Origin: RUG695 sp050943135
GTDB lineage: Bacteria > Planctomycetota > Planctomycetia > Pirellulales > Thermoguttaceae
Assembly: GCA_050943135.1 (NCBI GenBank)
Contig: JBMNOP010000001.1
Location: forward strand, 124,001 to 188,000
DNA: 64,000 nt
Reading direction: 5' to 3'
This document shows, piece after piece, positions 25,024 to 32,775 of this stretch (positions are counted from its first letter, which is position 1; every line of letters starts with the position of its first letter). The notes beneath the pieces were generated by a model. It saw nothing but the letters and a program-made list of their open reading frames with translations, did no database searches and had not been told where the DNA came from. The position numbers and the translations under genes are program-made.

Positions 25024-25722
25024 ATGCTGCTCTATCTGATTTGTTTCGGTTTGCCGATGCTCTTGGCGATTTACGCGCAGGGGGTTGTCAAGAGCCGGTA
25101 TGCCGAGGCGAGAAAAATTCCTGCGACATATATGAAACGTGACGGTACCACGGGATCAATTACCGGGGCCGAGGCAGCCCGCATCATTCTTGATTCGGCC
25201 GGACTTCAGCAGGTTCCGATTCAGATGATTGACCAGGGGGCACTGACCGACTACTACGATCCACGGAACAAAAGGATATGCCTGAGCGCCGACATTTACA
25301 ATGGCACTTCGCTGGCCGATGTCGGGATTGCGGCACACGAGGCGGGTCATGCGATACAGGATGCCCAAAACTACTTCTTTTTAGGACTGACTCAAAAAGC
25401 GTTTCCGATCGCCAGGATTGGAAGTCAGCTTTCGTTCTACATTTTGGTGGCCGGCCTTGCAGCCAATATCATGGGACTGATCTGGATCGGTGTCGCGCTT
25501 TTCGGCGCCACTGCCGTTTATCAGATCATCAACCTTCCGGTTGAGTTCAATGCCAGCAGTCGTGCGAAGTCACACCTTGCCTCACTCGGCTTGGTTGACC
25601 AAAAAGGGATTGTCCATGTCCATAAGGTCCTTTCCGCCGCGGCGATGACGTATGTTGCAGCGATGCTTTCGGCGTTCTTCCAGTTCCTCTATTTCCTCAT
25701 TCGAGTACTGGATCATCAGTGA
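25024..25722 (+). CDS. YugP-family membrane zinc metallopeptidase
   Basis: The 232-residue integral membrane protein has the zinc motif HEAGH at residues 105-109 in a YugP-type setting (GIAAHEAGHAIQDAQNY), with membrane segments near the N-terminus, around residues 130-170 and at the C-terminus. FNASSRAKSHLASLGL is also typical of the family. Its physiological substrate is unknown. The ATG follows AAGGAGG and sppA lies 18 bp upstream, so two membrane proteases are made together. Confidence 0.9.
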   Translation: MLLYLICFGLPMLLAIYAQGVVKSRYAEARKIPATYMKRDGTTGSITGAEAARIILDSAGLQQVPIQMIDQGALTDYYDPRNKRICLSADIYNGTSLADVGIAAHEAGHAIQDAQNYFFLGLTQKAFPIARIGSQLSFYILVAGLAANIMGLIWIGVALFGATAVYQIINLPVEFNASSRAKSHLASLGLVDQKGIVHVHKVLSAAAMTYVAAMLSAFFQFLYFLIRVLDHQ

Positions 25723-25762
25723 TTCCGCGTTCCAGAAGATAGCGAGCCGGAAACAAACAACC

Positions 25763-25791
25763 TTGACTGCTTGGTTCAATCCATGTATAAT
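25763..25791 (+). promoter_or_regulatory. Near-consensus sigma-70 promoter
   Basis: TTGACT (25763-25768) and a perfect TATAAT (25786-25791) are spaced by 17 nt. It is the best promoter seen in the window and would give a leader of about 100 nt for the gene at 25900. Confidence 0.8.
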
Positions 25792-25818
25792 CCCCCTACT
25801 GATTTTCAGAGGGGGATT
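25789..25818. promoter_or_regulatory. Inverted repeat across the -10 box and start point
   Basis: AATCCCCCT (25789-25797) and AGGGGGATT (25810-25818) form a perfect 9-bp inverted repeat with a 12-bp centre. The left arm begins in the last bases of TATAAT and the expected start point (about 25798) falls between the arms, so this looks more like an operator than a terminator. Confidence 0.45.
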
Positions 25819-25899
25819 TAGGGGGCGGCCGCTCAGTCAAGGGGCGTCGAAACAGGCGTCCCTCAATTCGTTTCACCTATACAAAAAAGTCGATATTCT

Positions 25900-27021
25900 A
25901 TGAAAAAATCCGTACAAGAAACCAACAGTCTTGAAAATTTTCTTGTTTCGGCCGGAAAATACCTCAAGGAAAATAAAGATAAGTGTCTTCAGGCACTCCT
26001 CCTGATTTTGATTGCGATCGCCGCGGTTATTTTTCTTCGCACCTATTTCTACGGCAGACCGCAAAAATTCCAGCAGGAATTTGATCAGGCCAGTGCGATT
26101 TCTTCGCGACAGGCCATGCTTACCGGGCTTCCCTCCCCCGTGCCCTACGACGCCCTGGCTTCCCGTTACACCCGAGGCAACCACGGTGCCGAGATCCGTA
26201 TCAACGCAGCCGAAGCGGTTCTGAAAATCGGTCAGAACGAAGTTCAGCGGAAGGCGGCGGCCTCCAAGGCAGGCCGAGCCTTTGCCGAGGTGATTGCGAT
26301 GAATCCGGAATCGACGTTCAACGACGCGATCAAGCGTTTTGAGAGTGTGGCTTCGGTCCATATGGCCACTGACCCTCTTTTGGCCGCCCGTGCCCTGTAC
26401 GGGCTTGCCTCGTCTTGGGAGAATCTCGCTTCGGTGACGGCCGGTGACGATGAAGTGAATGTCAGGCTCGACACCGCCAAGGGAAGTTACCAGCAGATTA
26501 TCGACCATTACAGCGAAACCCCCTTTGCCGAACAGGCCAAAGGGCGGGTTGTCGCACTGGACGAGCCGATGACGCGCGAATTCTATAAAAAGACCGCTGC
26601 CGACTACGTCGCGATGCCGGTTCCCGAAGAGATTGAGCCAGAGAGTTCGATCCTTTCCGAGAGCGGTGACGCTCTCGACCCGGATGCTGCCGTTCAGAGC
26701 GAAGACTTCACTCTCGAAGAGGGAACTGCCGAAGGGTTTGCCCCGGAATCCTCCGAACCCACAGCCGCCGAAGAGCCCGCCTCGGGATTCTCTGAACCCG
26801 CGGCTGCCGAAGAGCCCGTCTTGGAATTCTCTGAACCCGTAGCCGCCGAAGAGCCCGCCTCGGAATTCTCTGAACCCGTAGCCGCCGAAGAGCCCGCCTC
26901 GGAATTCTCTGAACCCGTAGCCGCCGAAGAGCCCGCCTCGGAATCCTTCGAACCCACAGCCGCCGGAGAACTCGTCCCCGATGCCCCCGCCGAAGAAGTG
27001 GTTCCGGCTGAGCCCGAGTGA
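25900..27021 (+). CDS. Membrane-anchored helical repeat protein with 13-residue C-terminal repeats
   Basis: The 373-residue product has one membrane helix at about residues 27-49, then an Ala-rich helical region (about 60-240, with AARALYGLASSWENLASVT and SYQQIIDHYSETPFAEQAKG) that looks like degenerate TPRs of the YfgM/tol-pal kind, then a Pro/Glu/Ala-rich tail with six 13-residue repeats. The role is probably an envelope scaffold; no enzymatic motif is seen. A near-consensus promoter precedes it. It is followed by a strong hairpin and a convergent gene. Confidence 0.75.
   Translation: MKKSVQETNSLENFLVSAGKYLKENKDKCLQALLLILIAIAAVIFLRTYFYGRPQKFQQEFDQASAISSRQAMLTGLPSPVPYDALASRYTRGNHGAEIRINAAEAVLKIGQNEVQRKAAASKAGRAFAEVIAMNPESTFNDAIKRFESVASVHMATDPLLAARALYGLASSWENLASVTAGDDEVNVRLDTAKGSYQQIIDHYSETPFAEQAKGRVVALDEPMTREFYKKTAADYVAMPVPEEIEPESSILSESGDALDPDAAVQSEDFTLEEGTAEGFAPESSEPTAAEEPASGFSEPAAAEEPVLEFSEPVAAEEPASEFSEPVAAEEPASEFSEPVAAEEPASESFEPTAAGELVPDAPAEEVVPAEPE
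26752..26985 (+). repeat. Six tandem 39-bp in-frame repeats
   Basis: Six units of 13 codons of the form SEPVAAEEPASEF make residues 285-362 of the protein from 25900. Units 3 and 4 are identical at the DNA level, while the outer units have diverged. The two identical copies suggest recent slippage or unequal exchange. Confidence 0.9.
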
Positions 27022-27053
27022 CCCGACACGTCTGTTGACTTGTTTTGCTCGAA

Positions 27054-27097
27054 GAAGATGGCCGCGTGGCCGAAAAGCCACGCGGCCGGCCATCTTC
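27054..27097. terminator. Long hairpin between convergent genes
   Basis: A 17-nt left arm (GAAGATGGCCGCGTGGC) pairs with a right arm that is its reverse complement apart from an extra GGCC, giving a long stem with a 4-nt bulge. No T run follows on either strand. It lies between two convergent genes and may protect or terminate both transcripts. Confidence 0.55.
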
Positions 27098-27147
27098 CGT
27101 TGGTTGACACGGAAACCGGAGAAACACTTCGTTCCGGCGGTCTTCTT

Positions 27148-28569
27148 CTAGTTTGCGCCGGGTGAATACGGGAGTATGATGATTGGACATTCCCGGCGGA
27201 TCGTTCCGGTTTTTCCGGTTTTTATCAATACCGAAACCTTCCATCGTATCTCGTTTGAGTCGGTTTGAAACGAGTGCATCGCGCCGGCGGGGATCTTCAA
27301 AAAGAACTCTTCGCGGAACGTTTCTCCGGAAGGAATACGAAGGTCGTCTCGAGCGTAAAGGGGAATACGCAAAACTTCTTGTTTGTTGGTGAGAGTATCT
27401 GTCCCGTCTCGGAAACGGGCGATTTCATCGCAGACCAGGTCGATCGTGTAGGACTTTGCCACGAGGAATCCGTTCTGTCGGAGGGAAAGGCGGTAGGTTC
27501 TGTTCGGAAAGACCGGGTGGTTCGAGATTTCAAGAATGGTTGTCCCGGTGCGGAGTGTCCGGATCACGCGCCGCGAAAAAACGATGAGCGCCAGAATTCC
27601 AATTCCGCCGTAGGTCAGGCCGAACAGCATGGCGAGGATCAAGTCGAGACGGTCGGAACGAACCGAGAGGACGAAGGCAAACGTACCGACCGCGACCAGA
27701 TTCCAGAGGAACGAGATGGCCAATCCCGCTAAATTCTGAATGATCGGCGAGAGGGTCATCGGCAAACGATATGCCAGGTCAATTCCGGGACTTTCGTTGA
27801 TTTGGCGTGCAGCGGGTACCGTGGGATACCGCCGTCGGTTCTTTATCGGTTTGGCGAGCCATTCCCGCGAAAGACTCCGCCGTTTGGCGAGCCAAATCAG
27901 TACCGAAGCGCCGAGCACGGAAATCGAGACGGGAATCACCAGGAAGAGCCATCCCCATATTTCGAAGTGCCGTTTTAGGAGAACACGGGTCGGCTCTTCC
28001 GGCTGATAGTGACAGATGCAGACTGTCCCCGGTTCAAACTCCTGCGCGGCCTTGGTGGCTTCTTCGAGCGTGTAGGTGTACCCTTTCCCTTCGGTAAGGG
28101 TCGACTCATCATAGGCGCGACAAAGAAATGACTGTCCTGCGCGGTCCTCGAATCGGATCAGAATTTCGGGACGATATCCGACATGGCCGTTGCGGTCGAC
28201 CCAGCTATGGACATAACGGTTTTCCACCACGCATCGCGCGCTGACGTAACGATGCGCTTCGCGCCATGTCGGGATTCCCCAGACGTAAAGGTGAATGACC
28301 GAAAAGAGAATTCCGAGCAGAAAGAGTGGACCCAAAATGCAAATTTCCGAGACTTTCCACCACTTGAAGATCAGCCTCGACTCTTTGACCGGCTTGCGGT
28401 TTTCCTTATCTTCGGCCTCTTTCTCTAAGGCTTCGCGAGACCATTTCGGATCGACGTTGACAACGGGATCCTTCGCTTTGGTTTCGGCCTGCTTTTTATA
28501 AGCTTCGCGAACCCATTTTAGGTCCGTGCCAAGTTTGCTTTGATTTACGGACTTATTCGATTCCGACAC
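27148..28569 (-). CDS. DUF3592-like multi-pass membrane protein
   Basis: The 473-residue product has a charged N-terminal region with two similar segments (LKWVREAYKKQAETKAKDP and PKWSREALEKEAEDKENRKP), a membrane helix near residue 78, an extracytoplasmic DUF3592-like domain (CVVENRYVHSWVDRNGHVGY, YRPEILIRFEDRAG, FEPGTVCICHYQPEEPTRVL), a helix near residue 212, and two further helices at about 272-335. The C-terminal 130 residues look like a beta-rich arrestin-type domain. No function is known. It lies 2 bp after the alpha-CTD-like gene on the same strand, so the two are translated from one message. Confidence 0.72.
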   Translation of the reverse strand: MSESNKSVNQSKLGTDLKWVREAYKKQAETKAKDPVVNVDPKWSREALEKEAEDKENRKPVKESRLIFKWWKVSEICILGPLFLLGILFSVIHLYVWGIPTWREAHRYVSARCVVENRYVHSWVDRNGHVGYRPEILIRFEDRAGQSFLCRAYDESTLTEGKGYTYTLEEATKAAQEFEPGTVCICHYQPEEPTRVLLKRHFEIWGWLFLVIPVSISVLGASVLIWLAKRRSLSREWLAKPIKNRRRYPTVPAARQINESPGIDLAYRLPMTLSPIIQNLAGLAISFLWNLVAVGTFAFVLSVRSDRLDLILAMLFGLTYGGIGILALIVFSRRVIRTLRTGTTILEISNHPVFPNRTYRLSLRQNGFLVAKSYTIDLVCDEIARFRDGTDTLTNKQEVLRIPLYARDDLRIPSGETFREEFFLKIPAGAMHSFQTDSNEIRWKVSVLIKTGKTGTIRRECPIIILPYSPGAN

Positions 28570-28571
28570 GG

Positions 28572-28859
28572 TTATTCCTGCTGAGCGGGCTGACTCGGTT
28601 TTGGCTTGTCGGTACGGTAAAACCCGAGTTTTTCCAGTGCTTTAAAGACTTCTTCGAGCGTCTTTTCGCCAAAATTCGGGATAGCCAGAAGATCGCTGCG
28701 GCGGCATTTAAGAAGGTCTTCGACCGTCGAGATCCCCTGTTCGTCGAGACAGTTGGTCGTGCGAACCGAGAGACCGATTTCTGCGGTACTCATTTGCAGT
28801 TTTTTTTGCCGTTCCTGAGCCTCAACGACCGCCGGATTCAGTTTAATTCTTGTTCCCAT
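28572..28859 (-). CDS. Stand-alone RNA polymerase alpha C-terminal domain-like protein
   Basis: The 95-residue product carries, at about residues 28-82, a domain matching the alpha-CTD: LSVRTTNCLDEQGISTVEDL, then LLKCRRSDLLAIPNFGEKTL and EEVFKALEKLGF. In RpoA this helix-hairpin-helix domain binds UP elements and activators. The N-terminal dimerisation domain is absent and a short basic helix takes its place. I recall such small proteins in planctomycete genomes but know of no tested role; it might compete with or supplement RpoA at promoters. It is the first gene of a unit with the membrane protein gene 2 bp downstream. Confidence 0.85.
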   Translation of the reverse strand: MGTRIKLNPAVVEAQERQKKLQMSTAEIGLSVRTTNCLDEQGISTVEDLLKCRRSDLLAIPNFGEKTLEEVFKALEKLGFYRTDKPKPSQPAQQE

Positions 28860-28941
28860 CTCATTTCCTCCATGCTCGAGAATTCACGAATGAAGGGGCC
28901 GAGCGCAGGCCCGGCGCCGCCAACAGTTCAATGCAACCACC

Positions 28942-28969
28942 AATCTACCTGATTTACGGCGTTTTGCAA
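28942..28969 (-). promoter_or_regulatory. Possible promoter of the alpha-CTD-like gene
   Basis: Read on the minus strand, TTGCAA (28969-28964), 16 nt, and TAGATT (28947-28942) lie about 85 bp before the start at 28859. The boxes are moderate matches only. Confidence 0.35.
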
Positions 28970-28991
28970 CAGTTATTCCGGTTTTTCGGGC

Positions 28992-29022
28992 AAAAAAAGC
29001 CCCGCTCATCGAAAGCGGGGCT
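28992..29022 (-). terminator. Intrinsic terminator of the porin gene
   Basis: On the minus strand AGCCCCGC and GCGGGGCT form an 8-bp stem with a 9-nt loop followed by seven Ts. It lies 19 bp beyond the end of the porin gene. Confidence 0.85.
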
Positions 29023-29040
29023 CGAGAGAAGAATCCTGTC

Positions 29041-30999
29041 TCAGAAGTGAAGTATCACGTCGCCACCGAATGTCAGGCGGTTATCGTCGGTGAACTGATC
29101 GTAGATTCCTTTCACGAGTTGGTTGCCGTCAAGATCGGTCATCTGGATGTCGGAGTAGTCCCATCGGACTTCCGGCCGGACGGTGAGGAACCTGGTCGGG
29201 CGCCAGTTCAGACCGAGTGAGATGTCGAAGAGGTTTTCGCCCGTCCATTGATAGCCGAATTGTGTGAGATCGACCGAGGTTGGTGTTCCGCCCAACAGGC
29301 GGGTACGGCCGTCGTCGTAGAACCATTCGGCCCGAGCACCGAGTTCGAGGTTTGGTGCCATCGCAATATAGAGGTAGTTAACGACCGAATACCAGTAGCC
29401 GTCTTCACGGATGTTGTTACGGTAACGGTCGATCGAGTAGGCGCCGTCTTGGGCGACGCCGAGATTATGTTCCAAAACCCAGGAGACTTCCGGACAGAGG
29501 CGTTTCTCAACCACCAAACTGTAACTCGTTTGTCGTCCTTCAAAAGGCGTAAATTCACGGGTTTGGAGATCGCGGATGTTTCCGATAACGGCATCGCCGG
29601 TCGAGACAATCCAGGTGAGCGTATCGCCGGTTGCCCCTTCGAACGCGACCCCACCGACGACATCCCAGGTATTGTTGTCATCGTCGAAGACGTTCCACCC
29701 CTGGTGGGCGCCGCCGATGAGCGAAAAGAAGTTGTTAAAGCGGAGTTTTCCTATCGCTCCGGTGACCGTTTTTGGTTGGCCGTAGAGCATGGTGTATGAG
29801 TGAGTGTGGAAAAAATTGTTTGGCGAACAGATCGACTCGTAACCGAGCGGCGAGTAGAAATGTCCTATTTTGGCGGTCAGACCGGAAAGGATCGGCGCGT
29901 ACGCCTCGGCGTAGGCCTGGGGGATTGCCAGCCCGTAATCGGGATGACCCCCGGCAGAGTTCTTGTTCCAGTGGGCCTCGGCCATGTAGACATTGGCGGT
30001 CGCCGCGCCGAGCGCAGTCCTGTCTTCCGTTTCCAGTCCGAGCGAACTTGCGATCAGATAGTCGGTCCCGTACAGGGCGTCGATCCGACCGCCGATCGAG
30101 AAATGATCACCGTATTCTACTTGGCGGCCCATCGTGACGTAGGCCTGGCTCAGCTGGTACGGAGAGACCGAGGAGTTCCGTCCTTCGGTGTTCTCGTCGA
30201 AACCGTGCGTCACGGGCCATTCATTGTGGTCGTAGGCACTGCCGGTGGCCCAACCGTCGAAGAAGAATTTTCCGAGCATTTTGTTTTGAGAGGGAAGTAA
30301 TCCGTCTCGAACGCTGGTCGGGAAATGGCCGTAGTTTTGGTAGCCAGATCCATAGGGGTCGGGGCCGTAATGGCCGGCGTAGGGCATTCCGCGATCATTT
30401 GTTCCCGCCGTCTGTGACCCGAAATCGTAGGAGTCAAAATGGTTATTGAGCGGCTCGTATTCCGGCGCCTGCTTTGCTGGGGACCGATTCGCGACACCGT
30501 TTGTCGCCGGGTTTGTCGCATCGAGCGCGTTCTGACCAGTTGTCTGTATCGGCGTACCGACAGGTGTCTGACGCAGCACTTGATTGGAGGTCGGGTGGGA
30601 GGAAGTGCCTGTTCGATTGAGGTCTGTGGCTCTGTTCGTTGCCTGCATCGGTGTTCCGACAGGCGTCTGATACGACGCTTGGTTTAGCACCGGGTCGAGT
30701 GAAGGGGTCACCCTACGGAGGGACGCGGACCAGGCCTGCGTACCGACGGGCGCCTGGTATGCCGCCCGGCCCGGCATCGAATAGAGCGACTGATTCGAGC
30801 CGGACATATAAACCGAAACGGGCGTTATCGGTTGATCATACGACTGTCCCGTAATTACGGAACCCGATTCCGAGTTGGGAAATGCGAGATCCGGGCTCTC
30901 GCGATATCCCCCTTGGGCCGTAAAGTTTCCTGTGCCGGAAAAGATCGCGGCTGTGAGGATCGCGGCGATTTTGACTAACGATTTAGGTTGTTTCTTCAT
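29041..30999 (-). CDS. Outer-membrane beta-barrel porin (BBP2/OmpL-like)
   Basis: The 652-residue product begins with a signal peptide (residues 1-30, AAILTAAIFSGTGNFTAQG), then a polar Gln/Thr/Pro/Ser-rich region to about residue 190 with three QTPVGTP-like motifs, then a barrel domain. Family-like barrel elements are AYVTMGRQVEYGDHFSIGGR, AYAPILSGLTAKIGHFYSPL followed by GYESICSPNNFFHTHSYTML, and a C-terminus ending in an aromatic strand (RLTFGGDVILHF). This matches the putative porin-2 group common in planctomycetes. It would form a diffusion channel in the outer membrane. It has its own promoter and terminator. Confidence 0.85.
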   Translation of the reverse strand: MKKQPKSLVKIAAILTAAIFSGTGNFTAQGGYRESPDLAFPNSESGSVITGQSYDQPITPVSVYMSGSNQSLYSMPGRAAYQAPVGTQAWSASLRRVTPSLDPVLNQASYQTPVGTPMQATNRATDLNRTGTSSHPTSNQVLRQTPVGTPIQTTGQNALDATNPATNGVANRSPAKQAPEYEPLNNHFDSYDFGSQTAGTNDRGMPYAGHYGPDPYGSGYQNYGHFPTSVRDGLLPSQNKMLGKFFFDGWATGSAYDHNEWPVTHGFDENTEGRNSSVSPYQLSQAYVTMGRQVEYGDHFSIGGRIDALYGTDYLIASSLGLETEDRTALGAATANVYMAEAHWNKNSAGGHPDYGLAIPQAYAEAYAPILSGLTAKIGHFYSPLGYESICSPNNFFHTHSYTMLYGQPKTVTGAIGKLRFNNFFSLIGGAHQGWNVFDDDNNTWDVVGGVAFEGATGDTLTWIVSTGDAVIGNIRDLQTREFTPFEGRQTSYSLVVEKRLCPEVSWVLEHNLGVAQDGAYSIDRYRNNIREDGYWYSVVNYLYIAMAPNLELGARAEWFYDDGRTRLLGGTPTSVDLTQFGYQWTGENLFDISLGLNWRPTRFLTVRPEVRWDYSDIQMTDLDGNQLVKGIYDQFTDDNRLTFGGDVILHF

Positions 31000-31053
31000 C
31001 CTAAAGGTCTCCTTGTCCGGACTATCGTCAAATCCGTCGAATCAGCATTAAAC

Positions 31054-31082
31054 ATTACAGGCCGAATTTTCGGAATAATCAA
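31054..31082 (-). promoter_or_regulatory. Porin gene promoter with inverted repeat in the spacer
   Basis: On the minus strand TTGATT (31082-31077), 17 nt, and TGTAAT (31059-31054) lie about 55 bp before the ATG at 30999. The spacer holds CCGAA-AA-TTCGG, an inverted repeat well placed for a regulator. A probable -10 box TATAAT for the divergent hflX gene lies at 31143-31148. Confidence 0.65.
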
Positions 31083-31194
31083 AAATATCGGTATTTTGGT
31101 CATCCCGTCCGTTGGGTAGATGTTTTCCTGCTCGGATTCGGGTATAATTGGAGACGATCGCGGCAACGAGAATCCATGGAAGAACAGATCATAG

Positions 31195-32775
31195 ATGTCG
31201 AACAACCCAAGGCCGAAGAATCCCGGCGAACGTAACAGAGATCGTAGCAAAAAAGATTTGGGAAACCCATTACTCCCTCCGTCACCCCATCGGAAGAAGA
31301 AAGATGACCGGCTGAACCGGATTTCGAAATCGGACTCGCCGGCCGACGAATCCAAAGAGGCTGCCGAAATCCCCCAATTTTCTCCTTTTGCCGAGTCGGT
31401 TCGGACAACCAACCGTTTCGATGCATCGACCCATGTCGATCAGATGACGCGTGTCGAGTCTCTGAATAGGGAACGGGCGGTGCTTGTCGGCGTCTATCCC
31501 CCGAAAGCAGAACTTTCGAACGACCCGCTCGAAGAACTTGCCGGACTGGCCGAAACCGCCCGGGTCGAGACGGTTGGCAGACTGATCCAGCGGCGTGAGC
31601 GTCCTGATTTCGCGACCTGTATCGGAAAAGGGAAGGTTGAGGAGCTCGGTGTGATGATCGAGACGAGTGGTGCGAACGTTGTCCTGTTTGACAACGACCT
31701 GGCTCCGGGCCAGACACGCAACCTGGAACAGGCACTCAAGGTCAAGGTGATCGACCGAACCGAGCTGATCCTGGACATTTTTGCTTCCCGTGCTCAGACG
31801 CACGAGGCGCGTCTGGCCGTCGAACTGGCGCAGCTCGAATACGCGATGCCCCGACTGAAACGAATGTGGACTCACCTTGAACGGCAGGCCGGGGGGGGAG
31901 TCGGTCTGCGCGGGCCGGGGGAAAAGCAGCTCGAAGTCGACCGACGAATCGCCCAAAAAAAGATCAGCGCGCTCAAGGGAGAACTCGACGAGATTCACGC
32001 CCGCAAACGGAGACAGATCAGCGGTCGTCGATGGTCGCGCAAGGTCTGTCTGGTCGGCTACACAAATACAGGGAAATCGACCCTGCTCAATCGCATGACC
32101 GATTCGGACGTCTTTGTGAAAGATCTCCTTTTCGCGACCCTCGACACCCGTACTCGCCGATGGTTTCTGCCCGGCTGGGGGCCGGTTCTTTTGAGCGATA
32201 CGGTCGGATTTATCCGTGACCTGCCACACCATCTGATTGCCAGTTTCCGCGCCACGCTCGCAGAGGCGACCGGTGCCGATCTGCTTCTGCATGTGGCCGA
32301 TGCCGGAAACCCCGACGTGAACGCCCAGATCAAGAGCGCGGTTGAGGTGCTCGAGAGTCTCGGAATCGACGAGAAAGACACGATACTGGTGCTGAACAAA
32401 ATCGACCGTGTCGAGCCGGAACGTCTTTTGGCTCTGAAAGAGCGCTATCCGATGGCGGTCTGTGTCAGCGCACGCGACGGTTCCGGGCTCGACGATTTGA
32501 CTTGCGCGGTCAACGAACTTTTAAGTCGCGGGTTCATGACAGTCGAAGTCGAGGCACCAATCGCCGACGGCCGCCTCGACGCCTACCTGACCCGCGAAGG
32601 GGAAGTTCTGGCACGCAACTACGATGAGGACGCCGCCACGGCTGTGTATAATTGTCGTCTCCCGAAACACATTGTCGACAAACTCTCGTCTCGGACCGGT
32701 ATCACCCTCCGCGGAGTTCCGCCGAAGGAGGATGAAAGGAGGATGATTGAACGGGGAACGCGTCAGATCGGCTGA
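31195..32775 (+). CDS. hflX: Ribosome-associated GTPase HflX
   Basis: The 526-residue protein has the HflX N-terminal domain (RAVLVGVYPPKAE, ELAGLAETARVETVGRLIQRR, ATCIGKGKVEELGVMIE), the glycine-rich linker GGGVGLRGPGEKQLEVDRR and the GTPase domain with G1 GYTNTGKST, G3 DTVGFIRDLPHHLI and G4 NKID. HflX splits stalled or stressed ribosomes. The first 60 residues are a basic, Ser/Pro-rich extension not usual in the family. Its end overlaps mutY by 29 nt. Confidence 0.95.
   Translation: MSNNPRPKNPGERNRDRSKKDLGNPLLPPSPHRKKKDDRLNRISKSDSPADESKEAAEIPQFSPFAESVRTTNRFDASTHVDQMTRVESLNRERAVLVGVYPPKAELSNDPLEELAGLAETARVETVGRLIQRRERPDFATCIGKGKVEELGVMIETSGANVVLFDNDLAPGQTRNLEQALKVKVIDRTELILDIFASRAQTHEARLAVELAQLEYAMPRLKRMWTHLERQAGGGVGLRGPGEKQLEVDRRIAQKKISALKGELDEIHARKRRQISGRRWSRKVCLVGYTNTGKSTLLNRMTDSDVFVKDLLFATLDTRTRRWFLPGWGPVLLSDTVGFIRDLPHHLIASFRATLAEATGADLLLHVADAGNPDVNAQIKSAVEVLESLGIDEKDTILVLNKIDRVEPERLLALKERYPMAVCVSARDGSGLDDLTCAVNELLSRGFMTVEVEAPIADGRLDAYLTREGEVLARNYDEDAATAVYNCRLPKHIVDKLSSRTGITLRGVPPKEDERRMIERGTRQIG

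Noticed and set aside
26752..26985. CRISPR-like array of 39-bp repeats
   Set aside because: The units are directly adjacent without spacers and are in frame with a coding sequence.
25873..27093. Minus-strand frame with FGGYGFREFRGG repeats
   Set aside because: The repeat is the antisense reading of the 39-bp repeats in the plus-strand gene at 25900.
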